This document shows, piece after piece, positions 39,272-50,174 of a stretch of DNA of 64,000 nt. The stretch is from NCBI GenBank assembly GCA_036971715.1, contig JAVHJL010000003.1, positions 434,001 through 498,000 of the forward strand. The letters are read 5' to 3'. The position numbers and the translations under genes are program-made. Source of the DNA: Arthrobotrys musiformis (lineage: Eukaryota; Ascomycota; Orbiliomycetes; Orbiliales; Orbiliaceae). Every line of letters starts with the position of its first letter. Positions within the stretch are counted from its first letter, which is position 1. The notes beneath the pieces were generated by a model. That model did not search any database. It was not told the DNA's origin and saw nothing but the letters and a program-made list of their open reading frames with translations.

Positions 39272-42200
39272 ATGATGATGTTATTTATAGTCGGCCATTC
39301 CAATGACCTCATGGACCATGGAGACCTTAGTGCAATAGCTGCCTTTAACAAGGCCCATGATGAATCCCAAAGAGCGAATAGAGCGGCTACTCAGTCGCCA
39401 GAAAAACCATCTCCAATCGTCCAACATAAACCGGTAGTCCAGCAAACCCAGAAGGCGGAGCCCTTGCGGGTGAGCAGTGCACCAGCTACTCCAATCACTC
39501 CTTCTGCAACTGTACCACGGGCACAGGCGCCCGTTGCTCCCTCCGTCCCACTGCAGGCCGTCGCACAGACGTCCGTTGGTCCATCATCGTCACCTCTATC
39601 TGTCGCAGGTGTCAAGCGGGCTGCTGAGGTGTCTCTGGATGCTCTTGCATCGCCTCCGAAGAGACAACAGTATCATCCGCCTTCGGCTGCACCACCGCCT
39701 CGTGTTAAAGAGCTATCTGTTGGATCCCAAACTACATCACAAGAGGCACCTCGGCCCCAGGCCGAAGAACCCGCTCCCCGAGAGTATATCTCTGACAGTG
39801 ACGACGACTATGAGAAGGAATCCGCCGACGATTCCCTTCTAGGTGCGTCGGGGTACTCTTTCGCTAGTTCCTTCTCGAATGGACAACTTCTGGATCCGAG
39901 CCAGCATCTGAGAATACAATCTCTCCCTATTCTTGATAACTTGGTAAGCCATTCATGCAACGTATATCTTATTATGAAAAGCCCCTTTACTAACTACGAT
40001 TTAGTCCTCTCAACTCCTTAGCACGTTGCTGCAGGGTCAATTTCAGGATACTTTGATAACGGTTACCCAGCCGGATACAGACCAGGGTCAGGCTTATGCT
40101 ACCCTCAAAGCTTTGTTCTTTCAGACAAAACGTCTATACAGCAGCGAGGCATTTTTATCGACAGACGAACTCAAATTCCAGGTGCCAGAGCACCGTAATA
40201 TGATACGGCAGGTTAACCTTGCTACATTCGTTACTTCTCTCTTTGGCTCTACAGAAGTTGGCTTCTTTCACCTCAACCGATATTTCCTGCCTACATTTGT
40301 CCCGGAAGGAGGACGTCTACTGAAGAACCAGGGTGGCCTATACCTTGGCCTGAAAACACAAGCCTATATATCCGCAATCGACACTGGAGAGAAGACCAGG
40401 GAACAATTACTGAATGATTTGTTCGAAGATGATATTGCTGGCAAGCTCACCGACCGAAGAGGGGGCTCGAAAGAGTTGATTCCGAGTGAAATCGAGTTCC
40501 TTGGCCGAGTCAAAAATCGCCGCGAACAGTTGGAGAAGGGACCACATGAAGTTTCTGCCCTACGGGAGATGTATCCTTGGCAAGATTGGTTGCGTGATAT
40601 CGTTCAATACGTAACGAAGCATAGGGATTCAATCCTCGCCCCCAATACACGGAGGAAACTTAAACGGCTGGAAGCCGCCCAAGGGGATTCCAATAAGCAT
40701 ATGTTCCAGGCCCAAACTCAAAACTCGGGCTCCCTCTACGGCCAACACTCGACTTTGTATACCCCTCCACCTGGAACGCAACCAGTTTATCCTGGCTACA
40801 GCTCTGTGGGACGTCCTAGCATGAACGCATACTCCACACACGTGGCAAACCCGGGTATCAACTCAACTTCTCTGTCTGGCAACTCTCCAAATCCGGCCTT
40901 ATCGGTTGGTGCTTCGCAAGCCGCGACACCCCATCCAGAACAAACCACCCCCACGCATATCCTTTATGAGCAAGCGAGACTGGCAGCTACTGCCCGCCAG
41001 TCTCCTAACGCGCGCCGGGCGGGTTTGCCGTCCCAGCGTCGTCCATGGAGCACAGAGGAGGAGCATGCATTGATGGTCGGCCTCGACTATGTAAAAGGGC
41101 CGCATTGGTCTCAGATCCTTGCTATGTTTGGAGCTGGAGGAACGGTTAGTGAGGCATTGAAAGATCGCAACCAAGTTCAACTGAAAGACAAGGCGCGTAA
41201 CCTGAAACTATTCTTCCTCAAAAGCGGGATGGAGGTACCATACTACCTTCAATTCGTCACCGGGGAATTGAAAACAAGAGCTCCGGGGCAGGTCGCGAAG
41301 AACGAGAAGAGGAAACAGCAGGAAGAAGAAGCCATTCAAAACAGGGCGACTGTTGATGCCCTTAACGTCCTTGCCGGTGGTGCCGCTAACGGTGAAAGCC
41401 ATGCTGCTCTCCGGGCCCATGGCCACCATTCGCAACCTATGCTACAACCCCCACGACCACAACTTAGTCCCGTCCCAACGGCTCATCACCCACAACGTTG
41501 GGCGATGTCTCAAGGTACGCCGCCATCACAAGCTCATTCTGCTGTAACTCCAAAGTCGGAGCCTGTTGCGAACCATCATCACAACACTGCAACTGCCCCA
41601 CGACAACAAGCTCAGCCACAAGCTGCTCAGTATCACACCACCCCCTCCACTCCTGTGATGCCTACACGCCCGACTCAAGCACCACAGGCACATTTGCAAT
41701 CTAAGATGGGCCAACCTGTTGCTGCCTCTACCCCACCACAACCCGCTGCCACCCAAAACCAGACAGCCCCGCAGGCCCAGCGCCCCACAGTTGCTGCAAC
41801 TGCCCAAACTACCCCTCCGTCATCGGCTACAAGCGTTCCTAAACAGACACATCCCACCCCCTCTAACCAAAACCAAAACCAAGCTGCTACATCTGTTTCT
41901 CAGCAACAACCTTCCCAACAGGCACCTACCCTTCACAAGCCAGCTACTGTCGCGACTCCTCAACCTCCACCGTCTCAGGTAGCTGTTAGTTCGCAACCAC
42001 CATCATCGTCCGTGTCTGCACCATCCAAACCTCCATCACCAACCGCGCCTAATACCCCTAAACCGCAACCGTTGAGTGCCCTTCATTTACCACAACCACC
42101 ACCACCGCCAGTAGTGTCTGCGCCATCCAAACCTCCGTCACCAACCGCGGCCAACGTCTCTCAATCGCAACCGTCTAGTACTCTTCTTTTACCACAACCA

Positions 42201-42278
42201 CCATCAGTTCCTGCTACATCCTCTAACCCTCCTGTTACACGGGACCCGGCTAAAACCGCGATGGCGAGTGTCAATTAG
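39272..42278 (+). CDS. TBF1: TBF1-type TTAGGG-binding protein (TRFH domain + Myb telobox)
   Basis: Model join(39272..39943,40005..42278), 981 aa. The 61-nt intron has a gtaagc donor, a tactaac branch site and a ttag acceptor, and restores the frame exactly (ILDNL/SSQLL). Residues about 1-210 are a disordered Pro/Ala-rich region with KRAAEV and PPKR basic patches. Residues about 210-430 form a helical region typical of the TRF-homology dimerisation domain (FHLNRYFLPTF, GLYLGLKTQAY). Residues about 570-625 are a Myb/SANT domain, RPWSTEEEHALMVGLDY, with telobox VQLKDKARNLK at 615-625. The C-terminal about 280 residues are Q/P/T/S-rich. Family members bind TTAGGG repeats at telomeres and subtelomeres and at some promoters. 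The start is uncertain: other choices are the in-frame ATG at 39311 or an upstream exon ending at the acceptor at 39290. The window contains no telomeric array. Confidence 0.9.
42015..42216 (+). repeat. 102-bp tandem duplication in the TBF1-type tail
   Basis: Two imperfect copies start at 42015 and 42117. Each encodes 34 residues opening SAPSKPPSPTA and containing LLPQPP/LHLPQPP. It expands the disordered Pro/Ser-rich tail. Confidence 0.8.
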
Positions 42279-44789
42279 GGAGGCGCTTGCTTCGCGTAGT
42301 ATATTCCGGGGTAGGGTTATTTGTATAGCACCGGAGTTTCTCTGTTTATTTGGAGTCTACGGCGTCCACATGCAATGCTCTAATCGTTTCATTCCTTACA
42401 TGGCTTATATATATATATGCAACCCCTCTAAATTTCTTACACAAGCCCTGTTAATTTCTTCCCTTATACATCACTCTTAACACACAACATATGCACGTAC
42501 CCGCTATATTATATTTCTTTCTTTCCCCTTGCCTTCACGAATGGATGAACATACTTATGCAAGCCCCTCTAACATGTCTTTTCCCCCCCATACCTTCGCG
42601 CTTCTTTCACCTATCAGTTCTATCGTAATAGAACGCAGTTACCCTTCCCACCTTTTTGTTCTCGATACCCTTGAGTTTTCTCTTTTTGCATCGGTCTTCG
42701 CGATTCTTAGATGTATATAAAAACGTACCGGGGAGGGTTGTAAAATTCTGCATATGTATGTAATAAAGACCATGGGTATTGAAAGTGACGGATTAAGATA
42801 ACTTCTGTCACACATTTATTGTACCTTGGTTCCCTCTCGATCGTAGACTAGGTTCTATCGGTCCCGTTCGATAAATTTGTGCCCTATATTTTTTCCGGGT
42901 AATATTAGGTCTCATGCTCAGTTGCTTATTGTTATCGTAGACCTATTGTGCATAGATATGGGTATCACGAGCTGCCAAAATTTAACTAATATTGAAAGGC
43001 GTCCAAATGCAACCCGGGCCGGTTGGTCCTTATTTCCGATGGAAATGCTATGTAAGTTTTTCCTATCCTATTTCCACTGTTCTAGGGGTCCTTGCGCCCA
43101 ATGGGCCACAAACCTTTGGCCACAGGTCGTTAGTTTCGCCCATCGCATATATAAAGTCCCGGTCCCGTACATGAACGTACAGGATACCGGGAGGGGGATT
43201 GCATCGCTGGGCCCCCGATAACCGTGCTGCATACACGTGGGGCCTCACATATGCAAATATGCACACGTTACGCCATAATTAATATTATATTAATCCAGAT
43301 TAAATGACATCTCGAGTACGGCCATGTGCTAGAAACAAAAGAAGTGGAGATTTTTTTTGTGCATGACGCCCGCGTGCGGTGCTCGCCCAGAATGGAAAAC
43401 TGTTTTTGTTAAATATCCTGCAGAAATGGTAGGTAGCTCGCGTGTATTTTTGAAATTTCTAAAACGTCATGCATGTTTATGTTTTATATTTGAGGATGTA
43501 TTTCAAAATACCCGAATCGCCTCGAACGGCCGGCGTATTTTCTTAACAATGCGAAATATTTATAAACTTCGGAGAAAATAATAATAATCCTATAAACAAA
43601 TAAATAAACAGACGTATATAAAAAAAACTCCGATGCGGCGCGGAGACGTTCGAAGAAGTTGTATGTATATAATCTCCCCGAAATACATCTGCATGATGGT
43701 GGATTCGCTAATGCACTTTTTGCGGGAAACTCCGTAATTTAATTGATTAGCGCCTTCTTCTGGGTTATGGAGCTTTAATTTTAAAAAGAGATGTTTCCTA
43801 GATAAAGAGGTATCGATGCGTATCGTGGAACCTTACTGTATACTGAAATATGTTTTCGTCAAGAACCGCGCGCGAGAGTGTATCTAACTCGTATTAGATA
43901 TCATGGGAGGAAAGACAATGGTTAGTTTGGGGGTGGGGGTGATAGTAGCGCTGGTGGCACTTTTGAGAGTGAGCACGACGCTTAGGAAGATGGCCCGGAG
44001 AGCCTGGTATCAAAGTTGATGCGAGTAGGGGTTATTGCAAAAGTTCATGCGGGGTATTCTATCGAGTATACCCGAAATCCGGTATCAGGCGGTATTTAGC
44101 AGCAGTACGCAGGGCGGGCTAGAGCCGAGAGGCAGAGCTTTGACTGGGCTGCAGCTGCAACTGGCATTGAATCCTATAATGCACCGACAGAAGATATCTA
44201 GGTTTGCACGTATGCAGTTATAATAAGAATAGGTTGAAAGGGTCTATGAGAGAACACAAGGTCTAGATATCAGTCGATATCACAATCGATTGTTGGAGAA
44301 TCTAGTTTATAGATGGATATGTGCTAGGAAGGCTTCGCGGTGATGGTATATATACGCATCCACGTGTAAATATATTTGGGTAATGCTTCTACTAAATCAG
44401 CTAGTGATATATCGATAGCCAAAAGGAGCATTGTTTCTGAATCATGGTTGGATATCAGTTAGAGCTATAGATTATGTACTATTGTCTTGAAGTCCTTTCT
44501 GGCTTCGAGGATGTCTGGTATGGAAATTTCGAAAGAAGGTAGGTACAAAAATAACACACATATGATGTGTTGAGCATTTTACGTTTCAACAAAGCGAAAG
44601 CTAGCTGGATGGATGATCAAATCCTGAAACAGCTGATGAACTGTGCAGAGAATGCTCTTGGAAGAGGAAAGGGTAGCAAAATAGCATGATATTTTGTCGA
44701 AATAGAGCCTGTGTGAACTTAAACACCAACAATCCTTTCGGCCCCGTCGATGTTCGCTTCGCACATGTGAGCATGTACTGCGAGATGCC
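42279..44789. other. Intergenic between convergent genes
   Basis: 3' UTR of the plus-strand TBF1-type gene at the left, and of the minus-strand reductase at the right. Between them is AT-rich DNA with no frame over 114 codons and no recognisable product. Confidence 0.55.
42762..42767 (+). terminator. AATAAA polyadenylation-like signal
   Basis: An exact aataaa about 480 nt after the TBF1-type stop codon, in AT-rich sequence. It is consistent with the 3' end of that transcript, but fungal poly(A) signals are degenerate, so this is tentative. Confidence 0.3.
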
Positions 44790-46711
44790 TTACTCTTCTT
44801 GAAGATGAGCTACCACTTTCTTAGCAGACCCGCCGCTCTGGACTTTAACGGCTTCAATAAAGCTTTCAAACCCTGTCCCGTCTATGAGGGTATATTCTCC
44901 CGGTTTGACTTTGCCAACATCGATGAGTACTTGAACAGCGGCGACGTATTTGGAGAGGGCCTCGTTGAGTTCCTTCGATTCGGGGCGGCCGAGGGTGCCA
45001 ACGGAGATGGGGTAGAATTTAACATCACCTGGCAGGGGCCCGAAATCTTCCCTAGTATGAGTTAGTAAGGTAGGGGGCAAGTATGGGAGCGATGTGTTAT
45101 AACGTTAGGCCGAAGAGCCTACGTCTACGGAAACGAATGAGCCGCAAAGAACAGAATTACACACCAGTCATTGACCGAAGCGAAATATTTTTCGCCAGCG
45201 TCGTCCTTGATTGCTTCGAGGACTTGCTTCACGAAACTGGCATTGAAAGCGGTTGTGTCGATGATCCGATGGAGCTTCCCTTTGGTTATTTCTTTGATTT
45301 TGGCAATCTGCTCATCAGCAGACGTTTTGTAGTCGACAGTTTCATCGGCGCCATAAGCCACAGCGGCCTAAATTAGAAAGGAAATATTTTAGCATTAAGC
45401 CAAGGGCATCTGACTTTATGAATTCAACGCCGGGGAGGAAAGTCATGTGTGCTCAGTGAGTAATAGACTCTAGGACAGGCATGTTAAAGGGTATGTGGAG
45501 GAGGGGGAGAGAGGGGGAGAGAGGGGGAGAGAGGGGGAGAGAGGGGAAAGTACTTACACCGACTGACCGAGCGGACACACTAGTGATGACCTTGTAGCCG
45601 GATAACTTAGAGAGCTAAATTTATAAAAAGGTTGAGCTATATATTAGCTAAACTCGGCATAAATTTATTGCATGTTATATGCACGAGGTCTCGAGGATGG
45701 CCTAAAGAAACTTCGTACAGCCATTGAAGGTAAAAAGCTGCAAGGTGGCCGTGGTATCCTCATACAAGGAGTCCATGCATGTGGGATAGTTTCTTAAAGT
45801 TTGATAAGCAGGGTTGAGTAAGCTGCTTACCTGAACGGCATAACCTCCTACACTGCCTCCACCTCCAAGAACCAGCACCCACTCATCAGAGATAGGTGGT
45901 AGGTTTTGTGGGTCCGGTATAGCAATGTTCAAGCCGCCCCATAAGCCAAGAGCTGCCGTCTATAGGATTCCCGACGAGGGTGTATTGGGTTAGCATGTGC
46001 AAAGACAGGTTAAAGAGCTCGTGCGATCATGCAAGACGGAATAAAAAGCGGCGAAGGTTGGGATAGATACTCAAGGTACATGATTGGTATAACAACATGC
46101 GTGAATGCATCTTTGGATGCCATGTCTATCATCATTGGGGGAAACTGAATTGGACGGGGGGTGCAAACCTGATTTCCGACACCGATTGTAGCAGCTTCTG
46201 CAGAAGAGATGCGATCTGGCTTCTTGAAAGTTATGTCTTCTCTGAAAAGGCACTACGGTGGCAAAACGTCGTCAGCAAATTGTAGGATACTGATATGGGT
46301 ACAACATTGCATAAATTTATCTAGGAGGGGAGAGGACTTAAGCTTACGTATTCTGCAGCACCACCGGAACCCGGGAATCCTACCCCCTGGCAGCCAAATA
46401 CTTGGTCTCCGACTTTGAACTTTGTGACCCCGCTGCCTATTTCGACCACGACGCCTGCCACATCGCAACATGGTGTCCATGGCCAACTAGTAATGAGAAT
46501 ACCGGAGTTTCTCATCAACTCATCCCTTTGCAAGAGAAAAAAAAGATTAGCCATGATTTGGCATGATGTGCATATGGTAGGGTATTTACACTGGATTGAC
46601 TGCACCGAAAATCGGCTTGACTAGAAGCTGATTTGGCTCTGGGATGGGTTTTGGCAGGTCGTTGGTGATTTGGTAGTCACCGTTAAGTTGGTCGACTTTG
46701 ACACCCTTCAT
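44790..46711 (-). CDS. ToxD-like medium-chain NADPH-dependent oxidoreductase (enoyl/quinone reductase type)
   Basis: Seven exons: complement(join(44790..45051,45165..45367,45558..45614,45831..45959,46169..46252,46348..46525,46590..46711)), 344 aa, the family's usual length. Every junction was fixed by GT/AG and frame. Start MKGVKVDQLNGDYQ opens a GroES-like fold (LLVKPIFGAVNPVDELM, TPCCDVAGVVVEIGSGV). The Rossmann nucleotide-binding part has VLGGGGSVGGYAVQ (about 158-171) and AYGADETVDY. The catalytic-zinc ligands of true alcohol dehydrogenases are missing, as in the ToxD/trans-enoyl reductase branch. A soluble NADPH reductase of an alpha,beta-unsaturated or quinone substrate is likely; the substrate is unknown. 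Some ToxD-type enzymes partner polyketide synthases, but none is visible here. Intron between exons 5 and 6 holds a 10-bp tandem repeat, and other introns hold the palindrome ataaatttat. Confidence 0.9.
45501..45546 (+). repeat. Tandem gagggggaga repeat in a reductase intron
   Basis: Four exact copies of the 10-mer gagggggaga plus a partial copy, inside the intron between reductase exons 5 and 6. In the transcript it is a long pyrimidine tract near the 5' splice site. It is likely to vary in length between strains. Confidence 0.95.
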
Positions 46712-47024
46712 TTTGACACTATCGACAGGAATTAGTATTAATATTGGAAACTTGTGTTAAAAATGTTCATAAATTTATTTAGGATCGGCTATGGGGTAGC
46801 TCGATGCTGTAGTTCCTTCGACGTATGGCTTTAGTGAAGTATACATACAGTGTTTTGATTCAAACGAAATTCTATTTCGGACTTTTTGTTTTTAGGTTAA
46901 TTTGATTTACCAATTAGCAGATAGCTCGAGTTTCGTCGGGGTAAGTAGTTATATAATGAAGAAGGCTTTGGAGTCTGACGATATGGTGGTTACCCAGGAT
47001 AGCGGTGTGAATTTATAAATTTAT
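45659..47024. repeat. Four copies of palindrome ATAAATTTAT around the reductase gene
   Basis: Exact copies at 45659-45668 and 46311-46320 (both in introns), and at 46769-46778 and 47015-47024 (upstream). Three of them follow a cat. A near copy (ctaaatttataa) begins at about 45615. They may be operator sites, remnants of one small repeat, or chance in AT-rich DNA. Confidence 0.6.
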
Positions 47025-48563
47025 AGAATCCAAACCACTTCGACGGGGTGCGGAGTTCCCTTGGCACAGCTTGGGTATGTATGTACTGGGACGGTTTCTC
47101 TGCAATATCAAGATAACGTTACGTTTGATATTTTCAAATTGCTCGAATATATCCTCTTCTGAGCTACACGCATTTCCTCCCAAGTAGGTTCTTTTCAGCC
47201 GCACGCGTTTGAGCGGGGAATAATCTAGTCCGAGAACGTCGGGATTATGTCACAAGTCCGCATTAGTTCCGCGAGAACCACAGAAAGAGCAGTGGTTCGC
47301 TCCATTTCATTATCGAATGGAATCTCTTTTGTCCTTACCGTTCTTCGACGTGCGTTGACTTTGTTGGTGTTGTATTTGTGTAGCCCCAAAAGTTTTCCCA
47401 CTTGTTTCCACCCATGTTTCCCATCAGGCCGGCAGCGTTTCTTTGGGGTGAGTAAGCACCTTGAAAATGGAGCTTATTCAGTGGGGGGAAGTGGCTAATG
47501 TGGACGGGGGGTTCAGCGGAGGCTTTTCTGTTGAAATCTTTCATGTTCTACGATTACTAAATATGGACTGGTCTCGCGGTATGGACTCTTTGTCATCAAC
47601 ATCATGATACTTCTTTCACATCAGGCCTCTCGGGCGAAAACTTACGGTGAAAAGAGGGCTCTTAGAAAATTTGAAACTGTGACCTGCAATTCATATTTGC
47701 TACGGTCGATTAATCTAAATTTCGCTGTTCGGTTGAAATATCGAAATTCCAAAATCGAAAGTCTACCCGGAGATCTAGCGCTCCTGACTTTCCAAAAAAA
47801 GGTTCGAAAACCGGGTGGGCTGGGTACGAGACAATTCGGGAACGGGAATCAAGCATTCTTTGGCCTTCAAGATCTTGCCGTGCCCGCTTGGCAGGCACCA
47901 GCAGTACTGGAATGGGCCCTGATGTTTAATGTGGATATTAATTTGTCTATACACGCGCCGCCCAAAATATTGGTTATTCAAAGTTCGAACTCTACTACCA
48001 TACTGGCGATGCTGAGAGTGGTATTTACGGTGAGCTTTCGGTATTGTCTCAAAATGATAAATGTATAGATGTATTTGCGTAAATCTAAATACAAGTGCAT
48101 CCATGGGGAAAGTGTCGATGTATCGAAATTGGTACGCCCTTGTATGTTAATTCAGCCGCTGCCATTCTTTGATCAGACGCCTGCGCCCCGTCTTTCCCCG
48201 GCTGATTTTCGCTTGCAAGTTGTTTTCACACTATTTCCGTTTCAGCTTCCCAGATCACAGGCGAAATCCTCATGCCGATTGCGTGAAAATGGAATGTCTC
48301 TCAGGAGACTAATTATATTACTGCCCTCCCATGTTACCTCAAAAATGTTTCCTTCGAACTTGTAAACTCCACGCACTTGTTTCCTTGTATTCCGAATATT
48401 TCCTTATATTTCCTTGCACCCCCCTCGGCCTAGCCAAATTGAAAAGGCTTTCCACGACACCGCTCTCGTTAAGTTTAAGCCTTTTTGACAGTGACCCAAG
48501 TTTGCGGTCGCACGACGAGCAATAGAAACAAAAACGGCGACCCTTGTCGACCTCCGCTCGTTT
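46712..48563. other. Divergent intergenic region between reductase and acyltransferase
   Basis: Holds the promoters of the minus-strand reductase and the plus-strand acyltransferase. There are short frames only. A pyrimidine-rich stretch near 48395-48450 precedes the acyltransferase. Confidence 0.5.
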
Positions 48564-50174
48564 ATGAAACTTATGATGCCACAGCTCCACGATGCCACAA
48601 AATGGCTCCAGTCAACATTTTCGACACTCACTGGACCTTCGACATCACGTCCAATTTCAATATCTGGAGACCATAATCGGCCGCACTCGACCCTTTCTAT
48701 AGTTTCGACGAATACACCTGAAAGTAAACCTCTGTTGTCGACTTCGGGTGTATTGTCAATCGCGCCGACGATTGCGAGGAACTGCCTGCGAACATGTATT
48801 CATTTCATAGTTCCTTCTTTTCTTCAACCTTCCGCTCCTTCTACGCCTATACTCCCCGCCAATCATACAAGCTTGTCACGCGCTGGACGAGCACACACGT
48901 TATCTTCGACAGCCTACCTTGACGGTCTGAGGGGAACAGCCGCATTTCTCGTCTTTATTTACCACTTTGTGTATGGATACTTTCCAACTCTCGAAGCCGG
49001 CTTCGGGTATCGTCCAACCGACAAAAATCCTCTCCAGTTACCTATAATTCGTCTTTATATGTGCGGCGCTTCTATGGTATCGATATTCTTCGTTATCTCT
49101 GGATATGTTCTTTCGTATAAGTCGATAACACTAATCCGCCGTCGGGAATACTCTTCGCTTCTGTCCACTTTGTCCTCATCTACGTTTCGACGGGCGATGC
49201 GACTATTTATCCCAACGTTGGTCAGCGTTCTTGGCATTGCCGCCTTGATTCAATGCGGTGCGTTTACATGGGCATGGAAACATGCTAGACATAAGAAGGA
49301 AATACTGGGCTGGCGAGAACAGGACCCGCCGATCCTTACGGGCTTCTCTCGACAAATGAATGACGCATTTTGGGCATGGGCTAGGATGTCGAATCCATTT
49401 ATCTGGAAAGAGTACTTTATAACATACGACCTCCATTTGTGGACTATACCTGTCGAGTTTCGCTGCAGTATGGTTGTCTTCTTATCATTGTTAGGTCTCT
49501 CGAAGGTAAAACCCTGGGTCCGGTTGACGACCTTAAGTATCATGGCCTTTACGTGCCTCTTCTATCTCGGTAGATGGGACGTCTGCTTGTTTCTTTCAGG
49601 ATCCGTGCTCGCCGAACTCACGATTATCCGCTCTGAAAGCAAAACAAAGGGGAATGACTACTTATTATTTCCCATTCTACTACTCGGTTTATACCTAGCC
49701 TCCCAGCCAGCTCACGAACCGGGGAAAACTCCAGGGTTCAGAATGATTACATCTTATACTCCGAGAACGGTATCAGAGAAAGCGAGGTTCTGGCCATCAA
49801 TTGCCGCCATAATAATTGTCTTCGCATTGTCTTCATCGAGTCCGAAAGGTTTGCAAAGACCGTTCACGACTGGCTTTGCTCAATACCTCGGAAAACTCTC
49901 GTATGCTCTATATCTAGTCCATGGGCCGGTGTGCAGGAGTCTGGGGTATTGGAGTGTGATCAAGATTTGGGGTTACACGGGCCGGACAACAACGACAGGG
50001 TATATTGGTGGGGTATTGGGAGGTGGGATATTGGTTTTTGCGACGGTGTTTTGGGTTAGCGATATATTTTGGAGGGTTGTGGACGTTGGATGCGTCAGGC
50101 TTGCAAGATGGGTTGAGAATACTTGTTTGGTTAAGGTTGATAGCCCGCGGCCGGGTGAAAAATTGGCTAATTAA
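48564..50174 (+). CDS. Acyltransferase-3 family integral membrane protein
   Basis: 536 aa, no intron. Membrane O-acyltransferase of the Acyltransferase_3 (AT3) family, which moves acyl groups, often acetyl, onto sugars or small molecules at membranes. The signature YLDGLRGTAAFLVFIYHF (about 118-135) contains the RG and the catalytic-type His; RLYMCGASMVSIFFVISGY (about 163-181), HLWTIPVEFR (about 291-300) and later hydrophobic segments give about 8-10 membrane spans. Length suits fungal members (480-550 aa). The first about 110 residues are polar and Ser/Thr-rich, presumably cytosolic. Three in-frame Mets (48564, 48573, 48576) lie close together; the most upstream is used. The frame is open further upstream to about 48491 but has no ATG there. 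The acceptor is unknown. The neighbouring reductase could be coincidence. Confidence 0.92.
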   Translation: MKLMMPQLHDATKWLQSTFSTLTGPSTSRPISISGDHNRPHSTLSIVSTNTPESKPLLSTSGVLSIAPTIARNCLRTCIHFIVPSFLQPSAPSTPILPANHTSLSRAGRAHTLSSTAYLDGLRGTAAFLVFIYHFVYGYFPTLEAGFGYRPTDKNPLQLPIIRLYMCGASMVSIFFVISGYVLSYKSITLIRRREYSSLLSTLSSSTFRRAMRLFIPTLVSVLGIAALIQCGAFTWAWKHARHKKEILGWREQDPPILTGFSRQMNDAFWAWARMSNPFIWKEYFITYDLHLWTIPVEFRCSMVVFLSLLGLSKVKPWVRLTTLSIMAFTCLFYLGRWDVCLFLSGSVLAELTIIRSESKTKGNDYLLFPILLLGLYLASQPAHEPGKTPGFRMITSYTPRTVSEKARFWPSIAAIIIVFALSSSSPKGLQRPFTTGFAQYLGKLSYALYLVHGPVCRSLGYWSVIKIWGYTGRTTTTGYIGGVLGGGILVFATVFWVSDIFWRVVDVGCVRLARWVENTCLVKVDSPRPGEKLAN

